Below are positions 8,216-16,860 of a stretch of DNA of 64,000 nucleotides, one piece after another. The stretch is from the NCBI GenBank assembly GCA_964386005.1, contig CAYLSB010000016.1:6665-70664 (forward strand), in the 5' to 3' direction. The DNA comes from FEN-1350 sp964386005 (lineage in GTDB: Bacteria; Planctomycetota; Phycisphaerae; Sedimentisphaerales; Anaerohalosphaeraceae). Below the pieces are notes generated by a model. The model was given only the letters and a program-made list of their open reading frames with translations. It was not told where the DNA came from and did no database searches. The first letter of the stretch is position 1. Every line of letters starts with the position of its first letter. The translations under genes and the position numbers were made by a program.

Positions 8216-9664
8216 TCACTTCCCGCGATCAATGACGCGGATTTTGTCGGTTCCGCTGAATTTCAGGCCGGACGACAGATTGCCCTCAATGGTGATCGAA
8301 AAATCATCGATACAAAGAACATTGACAAGTGTCTGGCGATCAAATTTGACCGTCAGGTCAGGAATGCCATCCTCGTCCCGATCGCCAACCTGTGGAGTAA
8401 AAGACAAGTCAGCGGACTGACCGTATTCCGATGGACAACTCTCGCCTTCAATCTTCACAATGTTGATGCTGGCAGGAACGATGTCGGTCACATTATAACC
8501 GTCTGGCAGGGTAATATAGGCAGTTATCCATTGGCCATTGCTTTTTTTATTGAGGGTGTCGGGTTCAACATCCACTGTAGAGGGTACTACGATGATTTGC
8601 CATTGGAGGCGGGGGTAATCATTTGAAACCATCCACCAAATGGAAGAAAAGTCCCAGTTGGCCAAGGTAAAATTGTTCACCTTTTTCATTTCATCCGTTG
8701 AAAGGCCGATTACACCGCTTGGGTCTTCAATCTGTCTGCCTACACCAAGTAGTCCAATATTAATACTTGAATCATAAAAAGATGTGGAAATTGTAGCAAC
8801 ATTTTCTCCAAGTAAAACACCAATATAACCTTTGTAGTTTTCCTGGGGTGGATCATATTGGGAGAGAATACAGCCCGTGGCGTAACAATTCATTATTGTC
8901 CCACCATTTGCTCCACATAATCCCCCAAGGAAGCTTTCACCTTCACCCTGTTGTGTTCCTCCTCCTGTAACATTTCCCTGTGCATAAGAATTCTCTATTA
9001 TTCCCCGATTGATTCCACAAAGTCCTCCGAGATAACCATAATATACTGGACTTCCACCACCAGTCACATTCACATTAGCAAAGCATTCTTCAATCGTAGC
9101 ATTACTTTCACCACATAGCCCGCCAAGATAAAATGAACCTGCTTCAGAACATATCGTACCCATTGCATAGCATTGGAAGATTTTGCTCCCTGTGGTCGGA
9201 TACCCACACAGACCCCCTAATGAATTTGAATTGAAACCGCCAATGATTGTCGCATTCTCGACACCCAAGTTGACAACCGTACCCTGATCTATACAACCGA
9301 ATAGACCCAAATAATCATTCCCATTTCCCTGAGTATTAATTGTCAAATTTCGGATCACATGATTCTTTCCATCAAAACAGCCAGAAAAGAATGGGGCCTG
9401 AGGGCCAGAATTGATATCATCTTTATCCGGAGCTATGATTGCCCGTAAAAAACTGTAACCCGCCAGATCAATATCCTCCACCAAGCAGAAATGCTTCCCA
9501 TAATCTTCAGGAGTATTACCTAGATCAATCAGATCCTCTGGAGTTGAGATTTGGTATATCTCTATATTGTTTTCAACTATTACACCACTGTAAGTTCCTC
9601 CTTGTGCTTGAAAACAAAGAATCGTGGCAATCCCTGTCAAGATAAATATTAGAACTCGTTTCAT
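8216..9664 (-). CDS. Secreted GLUG-motif repeat protein
   Basis: A 482-residue protein with a Sec signal peptide (MKRVLIFILTGIATILC). Residues 35-110 contain the lead-in typical of GLUG proteins (STPEDLIDLG, LVEDIDLAGYSF, FSGCFDGKNHVIRNL). Residues 110-320 hold at least five GLUG repeats with the motif GGLCG followed by short cysteine-containing sequences (IENSYAQGNV, IMNCYATG). The C-terminal 130 residues form a beta-rich domain resembling the tails of planctomycete surface proteins. GLUG repeats occur in adhesin-like bacterial surface proteins; the ligand is unknown. The start has an excellent Shine-Dalgarno (GGAGGTG). The gene is visibly richer in A+T than its neighbours, suggesting transfer or relaxed composition. 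Confidence 0.82.
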   Translation of the reverse strand: MKRVLIFILTGIATILCFQAQGGTYSGVIVENNIEIYQISTPEDLIDLGNTPEDYGKHFCLVEDIDLAGYSFLRAIIAPDKDDINSGPQAPFFSGCFDGKNHVIRNLTINTQGNGNDYLGLFGCIDQGTVVNLGVENATIIGGFNSNSLGGLCGYPTTGSKIFQCYAMGTICSEAGSFYLGGLCGESNATIEECFANVNVTGGGSPVYYGYLGGLCGINRGIIENSYAQGNVTGGGTQQGEGESFLGGLCGANGGTIMNCYATGCILSQYDPPQENYKGYIGVLLGENVATISTSFYDSSINIGLLGVGRQIEDPSGVIGLSTDEMKKVNNFTLANWDFSSIWWMVSNDYPRLQWQIIVVPSTVDVEPDTLNKKSNGQWITAYITLPDGYNVTDIVPASINIVKIEGESCPSEYGQSADLSFTPQVGDRDEDGIPDLTVKFDRQTLVNVLCIDDFSITIEGNLSSGLKFSGTDKIRVIDRGK

Positions 9665-10074
9665 GGTTCACCTCCGTTTCGTATAAATGTTAGAGTTATG
9701 CGTCGGCTCAGCCACACCGCCAAGTCTTTTTCAGTTCTTGTATCCTGATCAAAATGCGCAGAACGGATCGGGGCATAGGGGTTTATAATCGAATTGGTTC
9801 CTCTTCCGCAACATCGTGATTCCTTAAAAGCAGATAAAGTGTACCCCCCCCCCCTCTGGAATGTCAATATGGGAAAAATGTGAATTTTGGAAAATGTTTA
9901 GAATTTTTCTGAGACAAAAGGATATCCGGAAAAATACGGATATCTGATGCAAAGTGGCGGGATTATATCAGATGGTATAAAGAGACAAATACAATCTGAC
10001 CCAGCGCAATCCTATCATTCAGACCTTTTTCGAATGCCGGGTCAAGTCTGGCATGACAGGAGCCAGGAACTATG
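9665..10074. other. 410-base intergenic region between GLUG gene and lipase operon end
   Basis: I see no convincing gene here. It should contain the promoter of the GLUG gene (minus strand) and the end of the lipid operon transcript. Two features stand out: a run of eleven C at 9844-9854 (eleven G on the transcribed strand), and an inverted repeat GATATCCG / CGGATATC at 9921-9944 with an 8-base loop, which may end the lipid operon although its T-run is poor. Confidence 0.5.
9844..9854 (-). repeat. Homopolymer tract of eleven G upstream of the GLUG gene
   Basis: Eleven consecutive C on the plus strand, about 180 bases upstream of the GLUG start codon. Such tracts are prone to slippage; whether this one affects transcription is unknown. 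Confidence 0.8.
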
Positions 10075-11091
10075 CTACTCCTTTGATTTCCGGTGTTCGG
10101 AAAGGTGTTTGGCTGGTTTGTTGGCCTTGGGCAGCAGGACGGATTGGTTCCAGTTGTCCAGTCCCGCTTCAAGCGAACGGGCGTATCCATATTCCCGATC
10201 GCCGGAATATTTCCGGACCGGGGTGTTTTTCTCGATGCTGCGGTGCTCATATCGGCCTGCTATGGTCGCATAGTACCAGCGATACGGAAATTCATGCTCC
10301 TTAAACCAGGGATCGGCCGAGGTAATATCGATATTGTGCGCATGCGTCAGATTCGTCTGGGTCACTTCAAAAGTCAGATCACGCGTGTAGTAATGATCCG
10401 CCCAAAAGGGAGTCGTTAGTAAACCCAATTGTTTTTCATCCCAGAATGCCGGCACAAACGCGTCCAGAAATGTCAAATGGATCTCGGCAGTGGTTTTCTC
10501 GGAAATGATTTTCGCCGCGGAATCCACCAACCATGAACCAGCCGAATGGCCGATCAAGTGGACATGCTCTAACTTTCCCACCACGGACAGAATCGCGCGG
10601 GCCAATCGAGGTCCGCCGATATCGCGGGCATATTTGGCCGCATCCTCCGGATTGATGACGGTTGAACCCTCTTCCCAATCGAAGTAGCCGCAGATCCATT
10701 CGTTGGGATCGACGCGGCGAGCGATCTCGCGAGCGACATCCATGGGCCAATCCTTGCGGCCTTTGTCGATCCATCCATGTGTAACGATAACCATGCGGGT
10801 ACAGGATAGCGGCAATTCGATCGGCCCTTTTCGAACAACTTTGGCGTCCGCCGCAACCTTGGGGGTCAGGATAAGATAATGAAAAAAATAACTGCCATCA
10901 TCCATGATGGATAACAATCCGTCGGAAGTTTTGGAAATGCGCACGGCACAATCGAACTTGTCGCCCATACCAACGGAATAAAGAAACTGTTTCACCGAAT
11001 CGCGTGTATCGGATGAGGAAGCGAATGTACAGCCCAATGACAATACAACCGCGCAGACGTATATCAACGGGATCATTCGAAGGATGCTCAT
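10075..11091 (-). CDS. Lipase-like alpha/beta-hydrolase lipoprotein
   Basis: A 338-residue protein with a lipoprotein signal (VVLSLGC, cysteine 21). The alpha/beta-hydrolase core shows an oxyanion-type VIVTHGW near 102, the nucleophile elbow GHSAGSW (Ser183), an acid candidate in FLDAFVP (Asp210) and histidines at 250-252 as catalytic candidates. It resembles triacylglycerol or phospholipase-type lipases that act outside the cytoplasm. It is the last gene of the lipid operon and overlaps the GNAT/aminotransferase gene by four bases (ATGA), which supports a function on membrane lipids. The actual substrate is not determinable from sequence. Confidence 0.78.
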   Translation of the reverse strand: MSILRMIPLIYVCAVVLSLGCTFASSSDTRDSVKQFLYSVGMGDKFDCAVRISKTSDGLLSIMDDGSYFFHYLILTPKVAADAKVVRKGPIELPLSCTRMVIVTHGWIDKGRKDWPMDVAREIARRVDPNEWICGYFDWEEGSTVINPEDAAKYARDIGGPRLARAILSVVGKLEHVHLIGHSAGSWLVDSAAKIISEKTTAEIHLTFLDAFVPAFWDEKQLGLLTTPFWADHYYTRDLTFEVTQTNLTHAHNIDITSADPWFKEHEFPYRWYYATIAGRYEHRSIEKNTPVRKYSGDREYGYARSLEAGLDNWNQSVLLPKANKPAKHLSEHRKSKE

Positions 11092-12707
11092 GCAGTCGCC
11101 GGGGATTGCCGTAACAGTTCCTGTTTGAGAACGGCCGGCAACGATTCGACGCGATCCAGCGCAGGATTACTCATCAGGCAGATCTGCATCCAGTTACGAC
11201 TGACCAGATATTCGCTCTTGTAGCTGAGCATAAATCCGCGAACCTTCAGCGCATTACCGATTCGAACTGAATTGTACTTTCGATCCAGGCAGATCGTAAC
11301 CACATGCGGGGAAGCCCACTCGTCGGGGATCAACAGATCCAGGCCCATGCGGCGAAGTTCGCGGCGAAGCCAGCCGGAGACTTTTCGCGTCTGGTCCAGA
11401 CGCTGAGCCGGATCCATTTCCTCCAGAGACGCATGCAGGGCATACACCAGATTCGAACACAGCGTATAGGGTACCCCGTCATTGGCGGCATACGTCTGAA
11501 GGTCCATGTAGGCGGGTAATGTATCGCCGGAAGGTTCGAGATCGTGATCGTAAAAGACCATGGACACGCCTGCGAAGGATCGAAGGCATTTTCCACTGAC
11601 GGCGGACGCCAGATATACTCCATGAAGGTCAACAGGAACCGTCCCGATACTGCTGATACAATCCACACAAAGCTTGACGGCTTTGGATCGGGCGATTTCC
11701 CGGAACATCGCGAGATCGTTGAGCATCCCGGTAGATGTTTCGCAATGTACCATCCACATCCAGGAAATCGCCGGATTGCCCAATATCGTTTCCACCGCTT
11801 CTCGTTGGAAGGATTTGCCCCACTCCAGCGACAGGATTTCATGCCGAATTCCAAAACGGCCGGCCTGTCGAATGAGTCGTTCGCCGAATTCGCCGTTGCT
11901 GAGAATCAATCCTTCTCCGGATTCACGGGACAGTTGCGCCGCGACGACATCATTGGCCAACGTTCCGGAACCCATAAAAATCTCGACGTTCCTGGCGTTG
12001 GCCAGACTGCAGAGCATTCGTTTTGTCTGCCGATGAACACGGAGAAAATCATCCGATCGATGCGAAATGGTGCACTCCGCCAAGGCGCGTTTGACTTTGG
12101 GCGTCACCTCCACCGGCCCCGGAAGGAGGTTCACATTATTCGCCAGCACCGAAGGGATCTGCTCTTCCGAATCGTACCCGGAAATCGACGTCTCCGCATG
12201 GGCCTGTGTCGTCAGGTACATCGGCTGAAATTTGGCGTTATCGGAACCGACAACCGGGCCGAAGGGGACAAACCCCATGTGCTCATACAGCTTCTGTTGC
12301 TGGAGAATCCCGGAAATGACCGCCAGATCGAAACCATGTTCGATACAATATCGGGCCGTAGCCTCCAAGAGTCCGTGAACGATCCGGCTGCGCCGATAGT
12401 CTTTGCGAACCGACAAAAGGCGAATTTCGCAAACCGACTTGCCCGTCGGCAGATACCGGTCCAGATCGGGTAGTTTCTGGTCCAGCGAGAACGGACGAGC
12501 GCCGCGGACAGCGAGCATTCCCAAAACCTGTATTCCGTTACGGCAGATAATATACGTGTTTTCGAGATGGAACTTGTCAACGAGTATCCCTTCAGGATTT
12601 CTCTGATGTTGGGGAATTTCTTCGACAAATGTTTCATAATTGAGTCGATGAACCTGCTCAAACTCCCACGGTTCATTGGCCACCTTGAAGGTATACGTAT
12701 CAGACAT
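11088..12707 (-). CDS. GNAT acyltransferase fused to class V aminotransferase
   Basis: A 539-residue two-domain protein. Residues 1-165 look like a GNAT or autoinducer-synthase/FeeM-type N-acyltransferase (LNYETFVEEIPQHQ, CEIRLLSVRKDYRRSRIV, LYEHMGFVPFG). Residues 190-539 are a PLP-dependent class V aminotransferase of the alanine-glyoxylate/serine-pyruvate type (LLPGPVEVTPKV, ISHRSDDF, GSGTLANDVV, Asp349 in CVDCISSIGTV, probable Schiff-base Lys373 in SGKCLRSFAG). The start has a Shine-Dalgarno (GAGG) and overlaps plsY by eight bases. Within an acyl-ACP and lysophospholipid operon, the fusion may make or acylate an amino-containing lipid head; that role is inference. Both domain calls are confident, the reaction is not. 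Confidence 0.8.
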   Translation of the reverse strand: MSDTYTFKVANEPWEFEQVHRLNYETFVEEIPQHQRNPEGILVDKFHLENTYIICRNGIQVLGMLAVRGARPFSLDQKLPDLDRYLPTGKSVCEIRLLSVRKDYRRSRIVHGLLEATARYCIEHGFDLAVISGILQQQKLYEHMGFVPFGPVVGSDNAKFQPMYLTTQAHAETSISGYDSEEQIPSVLANNVNLLPGPVEVTPKVKRALAECTISHRSDDFLRVHRQTKRMLCSLANARNVEIFMGSGTLANDVVAAQLSRESGEGLILSNGEFGERLIRQAGRFGIRHEILSLEWGKSFQREAVETILGNPAISWMWMVHCETSTGMLNDLAMFREIARSKAVKLCVDCISSIGTVPVDLHGVYLASAVSGKCLRSFAGVSMVFYDHDLEPSGDTLPAYMDLQTYAANDGVPYTLCSNLVYALHASLEEMDPAQRLDQTRKVSGWLRRELRRMGLDLLIPDEWASPHVVTICLDRKYNSVRIGNALKVRGFMLSYKSEYLVSRNWMQICLMSNPALDRVESLPAVLKQELLRQSPATA

Positions 12708-13335
12708 GTTCGGAACCTCGTTGAGTCATTGCGGGAACGGCCAACTCGGATTTTTCATGGCCCGCATGATGGATCAATGACAGGATGTTGTCGCGATGGC
12801 TGATCACAATCAGCGCACTGAGTATCGCCATCCCGGCGACCTCCCATCCCGGACAGCTCATTAACCACGCCAATATCGGAAGAAATCCCATCGCACACAT
12901 TCCGCTGAGCATATATTTTCTCGTGAAACGATACAGAACAAGAGCGATACAGAATAACACCAGAATCAGCCACATGTCAAGAACCAGCAACGATCCAATC
13001 ATCACGGATATTCCTTTTCCACCATGGAAACCCAATTGGATCGGCCAAATATGTCCCGCCAGAACCGCGATCAAACACGCGACCATCCACCACGGCCCCA
13101 TATTCAACGATCGGGACAGAACCATTGCCGCGGCGCCTTTGGCAATATCGCCTATCATCGTAATATAAAAGCCCCATTTCCCCAGAATACGGCCCACATT
13201 GCGAGCTCCCACATTTCCGCTTCCCGTAGTGCGGACATCCATTCCTTTCACATATCGGGTCAGATAATACCCTATGCAAAGGCAACCCAGTACATAACTT
13301 AGGGCAACAACCATGATTTCTTTGATCGGTATCAT
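12700..13335 (-). CDS. plsY: Glycerol-3-phosphate acyltransferase PlsY
   Basis: A 211-residue integral membrane enzyme that transfers an acyl group from acyl-phosphate to glycerol-3-phosphate, the first step of phosphatidic acid synthesis. The family signatures are clear: GSGNVGARNVGRILGK (usual form GSGNPGATNV), GDIAKGAAA and HIWPIQLGFHGGKGISV, with about five transmembrane segments. The start could be ATG at 13335 or TTG at 13344; I chose ATG, which lies five bases after the Aas stop. No plsX is visible nearby. It sits between the LplT-Aas fusion and the GNAT/aminotransferase gene, so acylation steps are clustered. Confidence 0.92.
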   Translation of the reverse strand: MIPIKEIMVVALSYVLGCLCIGYYLTRYVKGMDVRTTGSGNVGARNVGRILGKWGFYITMIGDIAKGAAAMVLSRSLNMGPWWMVACLIAVLAGHIWPIQLGFHGGKGISVMIGSLLVLDMWLILVLFCIALVLYRFTRKYMLSGMCAMGFLPILAWLMSCPGWEVAGMAILSALIVISHRDNILSLIHHAGHEKSELAVPAMTQRGSEHV

Positions 13336-13340
13336 TCGCG

Positions 13341-16300
13341 TCAATCGGCGGGTATTGTTTGTGAAGGCCGAGTATTCTCCAAAGCAGTGATCGCCAATTC
13401 TTTGAGCTTTAACACATTCAGTTTTCCTGATCCCAACGTTGGAATCTCATCGACCGCAAGAAAGCGATCTCGTTTCGGCTTGCATAGATTGGGCAGGCCT
13501 GATTCGCTCACTTTCGTAAATAATCGATCGCCATCGACCTTTCCGCTCACATACAAAACGACAAGTTCCTCGCCTTTGCTGGCATTCGGAATACTCGTTA
13601 CGGCTACAATCTGTTCGCTTGTACCCAGATCCCTCATACAGGCCTCTTCCACGGCCAGATGAGGCACCATTTCACCGCCGATCTTGCTGAAACGCGACAG
13701 CCGATCGGTGATCGTGATAAATCCATCTTCATCGATAGTCGCAATATCGCCCGTATTATACCAACCATTTTGCAGAACTTGCGCAGTTTTTTCCGGCTGA
13801 TGTAAATATCCCTGCATGACATTTGGACCTTTGATCAGCAGAAGGCCCGTCTGCCCAAAGGGTAATGGCTGGGATGTTTCCACATCGATGATCCGGGCGG
13901 CGATACCCGGGGCCGGATGGCCGATCGTTCCCCGCTTGCCGGCGATCTGGCTGACGCCTCCACAGGTGACATCCGGAAGGTTGAACGAAACGATCGGTGA
14001 CAATTCTGTCGTACCGTAACCTTCCAATGGCCGAATACCGAATTTTTTCTCGAAGTCGTCGGCAACGGTGGAACGGAGTTTTTCGGCGCCGGTGATGATA
14101 AATCGAAGGGTCCGGAGTTCGTCCGGTTCGGCCCGCCGAATGTAGTGGGTCAGAAACGTGGAGGTTGCGAACAACAACGTTGATCGATGCGCTTTGATGG
14201 TTTCGGCGACGAGGCGAGCATCGAGCGGATTGGGAACAAAGACCACACTGGCCTTGGCGAGGATCGGCAGCCAGAGAGTCGCTGTAAATCCGAACGAATG
14301 GAACAACGGCAGGATACCGCACAGGTTATCCCCTCGCTCGATGCGAAAAATCGAAAGCATCGATTGAATATTCGATACGATATTGTATTGGCTAAGCATC
14401 ACACCCTTGGGAATACCGGAACTTCCGGAGGAAAAGATAATCGTGGCCAGATCGTCGGGATGGATTTTTCGCCCGGCCAGACAACGGCATTGCAGGCTCG
14501 CCGGAACCATCAGAAACAACAGCATAGACAGAATTTTTTCGACCGTGCCGATCCCCGCCGAAAGGTCTTCGAGATAGACAAAGTCAGGTCGAACGGGGAT
14601 CGATGCTTTCCGGAGAAATTGTTTCGAAGTCAGGATGATTTTGAGCCCCGAACGATCAATCGCATCGTTGCGGATCTGATCGCTGGTTACATAGCTTAGA
14701 TTGACACTGATCTTCCCGAGCATGGCCACAGCAATATTGGCCAAAGCGGCCGGGCAGGACGGGGGTAACAGAATCCCGATATTGGACTGATCGGAGGCCA
14801 AGCGGCGAATACGGCCGGCCAGGATACGAGCGCCGGTCATCACCTGCAGGAAGTTGAACTTCCGTCCGGAGGTATCGCTTATGCAAGGAGACAACGGTTT
14901 TCGGCGGGCGATGCGAATACTCTCTTCAACCAGAGAACCGGCACCCTCCTTGCGCCGCTCATGGTATTCACACCCCAGTTCCAGAACGGTCTGATAGACG
15001 TCCCCTGGAGTGCTGGTCGCCGGCATGGGCGACCCGACGATCACATCCACCGGTACCCGCGGCCGCAAGGGAACTTGGTGAAATAACCGCCCGTGGTAAT
15101 AGCTCCAGATACTTCCCCAGATGCCTCCAATATACATCGGGATAATTGGATATTCGGAATGCCGTACGATCCGCTCGAAACCGGCCTTGAAACGACGGAG
15201 AAATCCCGTTCTCGTCATCGCCCCTTCGGCAAAGATACAAACCAGGTATCCCTCCTCGATGGCCTTCCGCGCCGCCTGAAGCGAAGCGATAATCTTTTTC
15301 GGCGATTCCGTTCCATCAATTGGTATCGCTCCCATCAGCCGGCAAAACCATCGAACCACCGGACGATTGAAATATCCCCGTTCCATTACAAAGCGGATCC
15401 GTCGTTGTTGCGTCGAACCGAGAATCAGAGCATCAATTAGAGAAACATGGTTGGAGATCAACAGGGCCCCGCCGCGAATGGGGATGTTTTCGGGATGGAT
15501 GGCTCGAATCCGATACCCCAAACGGAGTGGAATCAGGACCAGAAAACGAATAAAGAAATCTTTCAACTTCCATACGCTCACTACTGCTATCGCGGATGTG
15601 GCCACGCCAAGCAAACCGAACATCTGCCGAGGACTCAAGTTCACAAGCCGCGGATCGGCCAGGACAAAACAGATCAACGAAGCAAGAAAAGCCCCCACCC
15701 AGCCGAGAAAGTTCGACGCGGCGATCACTTTACCGCGCATGTGGTTGGGACTGGCCATCTGAATATGCGTTTGAACAGGGACGATAAACATACCTGCCGA
15801 AATCCCCGTCAAGGTAATGAGCAAAAAAACCAGCCAAGGTACGGGGGGAACGATCGCCAATGCGGTAACGGTAATTCCCAAACCCAAGGCACCGGCTGGA
15901 ACGATGCCGAATTCCACGTTTCGTCCGCTCATGCTGCCGGCAAAGTACGATCCGATTCCGATTCCCACCGCCGCCAGCAAAAACAGATATCCGCTGGCCA
16001 CACGGTCCATTCCCAGCCGCTCGATTCCGTAGGGGATCAGGTTGATCTGAAGAAAGGCCCCCAGTGCCAGAAAGGTCGCCGCCGCCCAGACCGCCCAGAT
16101 CAGCCCGCGATCCTGGCGAACGGCGTGAAGTGTGCGGTAAATATCTCGATAAAATAACAGGGATGCGGATTCACAGGACCGAACCGGCTCCGTCCTTCGG
16201 ATGCGCAGCGAAGTCCAAAATCCCGCTACGGCAAAGACCACGCACCCCCCACACGCCCATCCGAATCGCTCTCCGGAAATCTGTGACAGCCCCGGTCCCA

Positions 16301-16766
16301 CGGCCGTGCCGATCACGATGGCTCCATACGTCAGCGCTTCCAGAGAGGCATTCGCCTGACACAGGTTATCATGGCCGACCAGTTCGGGGACGATCCCATA
16401 TTTGCTCGGCCCAAAGAAAGCGCTCTGCACCGCCATTGCGAACAGGCACATATAAATCGCCCACGACCAGCCAAGAGCCAGCGATACCACACCCCCGACC
16501 ATTACGGCGATCTCGGCTCCCTTGGCCAGAACCAGAATATCCCGCTTGCTGAATTGATCGGCCAGCTTGCCCGCGTAGGCGCTGAAAAGCAGAAAGGGCA
16601 GGATAAACACCGCCGCCGACAGAGAGGTAACCCTGCCGGCTGAATCCGTCGTTTGAATTCCGATCAGGGCAAAGATCACCAGAGCGCGAAACACATTGTC
16701 GTTCATGGCGCCCAAAAACTGCGTCGCATTAAAAAATCCAAATGAATGATCTTGTCGGGCTTCCAT
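13341..16766 (-). CDS. aas: LplT-Aas fusion: lysophospholipid transporter / acyltransferase / acyl-ACP synthetase
   Basis: A 1141-residue trifunctional protein. The first 400 residues are an MFS transporter with about eleven helices, homologous to LplT, which flips lysophospholipids inward. Next comes a PlsC-type acyltransferase with HX4D (NHVSLID, His440 and Asp445) and a FAEGAMTRTG motif. The C-terminal half is an AMP-forming acyl-ACP synthetase with IIFSSGSSGIPKGV near 780 and GYGTTELSP. Together they import, reacylate and activate fatty acid for lysophospholipid repair. The ATG at 16766 has a strong upstream AGGAG; an upstream ATG at 16790 is possible. It is the first gene of the four-gene lipid operon. 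Confidence 0.9.
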   Translation of the reverse strand: MEARQDHSFGFFNATQFLGAMNDNVFRALVIFALIGIQTTDSAGRVTSLSAAVFILPFLLFSAYAGKLADQFSKRDILVLAKGAEIAVMVGGVVSLALGWSWAIYMCLFAMAVQSAFFGPSKYGIVPELVGHDNLCQANASLEALTYGAIVIGTAVGPGLSQISGERFGWACGGCVVFAVAGFWTSLRIRRTEPVRSCESASLLFYRDIYRTLHAVRQDRGLIWAVWAAATFLALGAFLQINLIPYGIERLGMDRVASGYLFLLAAVGIGIGSYFAGSMSGRNVEFGIVPAGALGLGITVTALAIVPPVPWLVFLLITLTGISAGMFIVPVQTHIQMASPNHMRGKVIAASNFLGWVGAFLASLICFVLADPRLVNLSPRQMFGLLGVATSAIAVVSVWKLKDFFIRFLVLIPLRLGYRIRAIHPENIPIRGGALLISNHVSLIDALILGSTQQRRIRFVMERGYFNRPVVRWFCRLMGAIPIDGTESPKKIIASLQAARKAIEEGYLVCIFAEGAMTRTGFLRRFKAGFERIVRHSEYPIIPMYIGGIWGSIWSYYHGRLFHQVPLRPRVPVDVIVGSPMPATSTPGDVYQTVLELGCEYHERRKEGAGSLVEESIRIARRKPLSPCISDTSGRKFNFLQVMTGARILAGRIRRLASDQSNIGILLPPSCPAALANIAVAMLGKISVNLSYVTSDQIRNDAIDRSGLKIILTSKQFLRKASIPVRPDFVYLEDLSAGIGTVEKILSMLLFLMVPASLQCRCLAGRKIHPDDLATIIFSSGSSGIPKGVMLSQYNIVSNIQSMLSIFRIERGDNLCGILPLFHSFGFTATLWLPILAKASVVFVPNPLDARLVAETIKAHRSTLLFATSTFLTHYIRRAEPDELRTLRFIITGAEKLRSTVADDFEKKFGIRPLEGYGTTELSPIVSFNLPDVTCGGVSQIAGKRGTIGHPAPGIAARIIDVETSQPLPFGQTGLLLIKGPNVMQGYLHQPEKTAQVLQNGWYNTGDIATIDEDGFITITDRLSRFSKIGGEMVPHLAVEEACMRDLGTSEQIVAVTSIPNASKGEELVVLYVSGKVDGDRLFTKVSESGLPNLCKPKRDRFLAVDEIPTLGSGKLNVLKLKELAITALENTRPSQTIPAD

Positions 16767-16860
16767 GCGAAAGATCCTCTCCTCGATCATGAATGTTAAC
16801 TTTCAATCTCAGGCCGTTGTCCACAAGGGAATGAAAAAAACAAATTCCGCCTGTTGAAAA

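Noticed and set aside
11544..12473. Plus-strand frame of 309 codons opposite the GNAT/aminotransferase gene
   Set aside because: The minus-strand gene is clearly coding with catalytic motifs; the plus frame shows none.
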